A stretch of DNA of 61,462 nucleotides from an uncultured Eubacteriales bacterium (lineage in GTDB: Bacteria; Bacillota; Clostridia; Oscillospirales; CAG-382): assembly GCA_934446095.1 (NCBI GenBank), contig CAKSDR010000003.1, positions 1-61,462 of the forward strand, in the 5' to 3' direction. Under the pieces are notes generated by a model, which worked only from the letters and a program-made list of their open reading frames with translations, was not told the origin of the DNA and searched no databases. Shown one piece after another: positions 61,088 to 61,462 of this stretch. Both the position numbers and the translations under genes were made by a program. The first letter of the stretch is position 1. Each line of letters begins with the position of its first letter.

Positions 61088-61300
61088 TTATATTTGCAGC
61101 ATACAGATCAAAAAATTCATTAAACAAAGGTTTACAGATGTAAAAATGATTTTCAGAGTTGCAAACTGAACTTTGGACTCGCTTAAAATTTTGCCCGGGC
61201 GGTTGGTGCGGATTTCGAAGACATTTGCACGACGGTGCCGCTCGTTTTGTATACACGGCGAGGATAGATCAACTGTACCCTATGAAAAAAGTGGAGAAGC

Positions 61301-61462
61301 ATGCGTTACATATTGAACAAAAATATAGCCCTGCGCTCATGGATGCTCGTCCCTTATGCTTATTATATAAAGGGTGAGCGAAATGCGCAGGGACTTAAAA
61401 AAGAAGAATTTGAATTTCTTTCCGCGTGTGACGGAAAAACCGAACTTCCTTCCAAGGACGAA
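61301..61462 (+). CDS. Start of a probable radical-SAM RiPP maturase (runs off window)
   Basis: 54 residues of an ORF open to the window end. RYILNKNIALRSWMLVPYAYY followed by KGERNAQGLKKEEFEFLSACDGKTELP resembles the N-terminal part I associate with SPASM-type radical SAM peptide maturases in clostridia, before the CxxxCxxC cluster motif, which would lie outside. Starts with GTGGAG six bases upstream. Placement after Cys-rich precursors and export genes supports a maturase. Family call is from memory of the N-terminal pattern plus context and is not proven here. Confidence 0.55.
   Translation, partial: MRYILNKNIALRSWMLVPYAYYIKGERNAQGLKKEEFEFLSACDGKTELPSKDE

Noticed and set aside
61159..61377. 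72-codon ORF after the precursors
   Set aside because: No ribosome site or domain; overlaps the better-supported ORF at 61301 in another frame.
54568..61462. Lanthipeptide synthetase or YcaO maturase
   Set aside because: No LanM, LanBC or YcaO motifs in the window; only the start of a probable radical-SAM gene is seen.

Overview
The window reads as a chromosomal segment of a low-GC, endospore-forming member of the Clostridia (Bacillota). The evidence is a complete spoIIA operon (SpoIIAA, SpoIIAB, sigma-F), a gerA-type germinant receptor operon, a SpoIID-like protein, strong AGGAGG ribosome binding sites, near-consensus sigma-A promoters, a T-box leader and clostridial-style nitrogen genes (split glutamate synthase, type III glutamine synthetase, an ANTAR antiterminator). 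Names of species or genus cannot be given from the sequence.

Layout. 1-3.9 kb: a MacB-like exporter, cut by the window edge, with a large secreted CARDB/NEW3-like protein between ATPase and permease. 4.1-4.5 kb: a broken GNAT acetyltransferase. 4.9-8.2 kb: de novo NAD operon nadA-nadB-nadC. 8.4-10.4 kb: spoIID-like gene and a membrane-anchored partner. 10.6-13.6 kb: WG-repeat lipoprotein, ECF sigma factor and its zinc-finger anti-sigma. 13.7-15.2 kb: pseudouridine synthase and YycJ-like hydrolase. 15.2-15.5 kb: a 131-bp hairpin-rich tandem repeat. 15.6-16.9 kb: MinD-like ATPase and a methylglyoxal-synthase-like protein with altered catalytic residues. 17.1-21.7 kb: germination and spoIIA genes. 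21.8-27.1 kb: DUF3298 protein, M24 peptidase, malic enzyme, glutamine amidotransferase-like hydrolase, two tRNAs (Pro-GGG, Thr-CGT), and a SLC13/ArsB-like permease.

27.1-40.4 kb is a nitrogen island. On the minus strand a single promoter drives the three-part glutamate synthase, a type I glutamine synthetase, an ANTAR regulator and CTP synthase. On the plus strand lie type III glutamine synthetase, ammonia-dependent NAD synthetase and T-box-controlled asparagine synthetase. cysK and an Rrf2 regulator sit between them behind a palindromic operator. Both glutamine/glutamate operons start with the same arrangement: sigma-A promoter, a hairpin with an A1/G4 hexaloop at the very 5' end of the transcript, and an overlapping intrinsic terminator. 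This is what an ANTAR antitermination target should look like, and the ANTAR protein is encoded in one of the two operons.

40.5-44.4 kb: an AraC regulator divergent from three oxidoreductases. 45.0-51.1 kb: an unusual operon in which a set of LCM-type methyltransferase, alpha/beta hydrolase and ATC-hydrolase-like protein occurs twice, with a metallo-beta-lactamase-fold enzyme, a membrane protein and a 28-codon ORF; its chemistry is unknown. 51.4-61.5 kb: a RiPP locus in which a STAS / SpoIIE-phosphatase / anti-sigma-kinase partner-switching module leads directly into an NHLM-type export system (HlyD-like protein, C39-peptidase ABC transporter, second ABC transporter), followed by a leader-like short protein, an ECF sigma gene with a frameshift, two Nif11-leader precursors with a conserved six-cysteine core, and the start of a probable radical-SAM maturase that runs off the window.

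All assignments rest on reading motifs and context; no database search was run.
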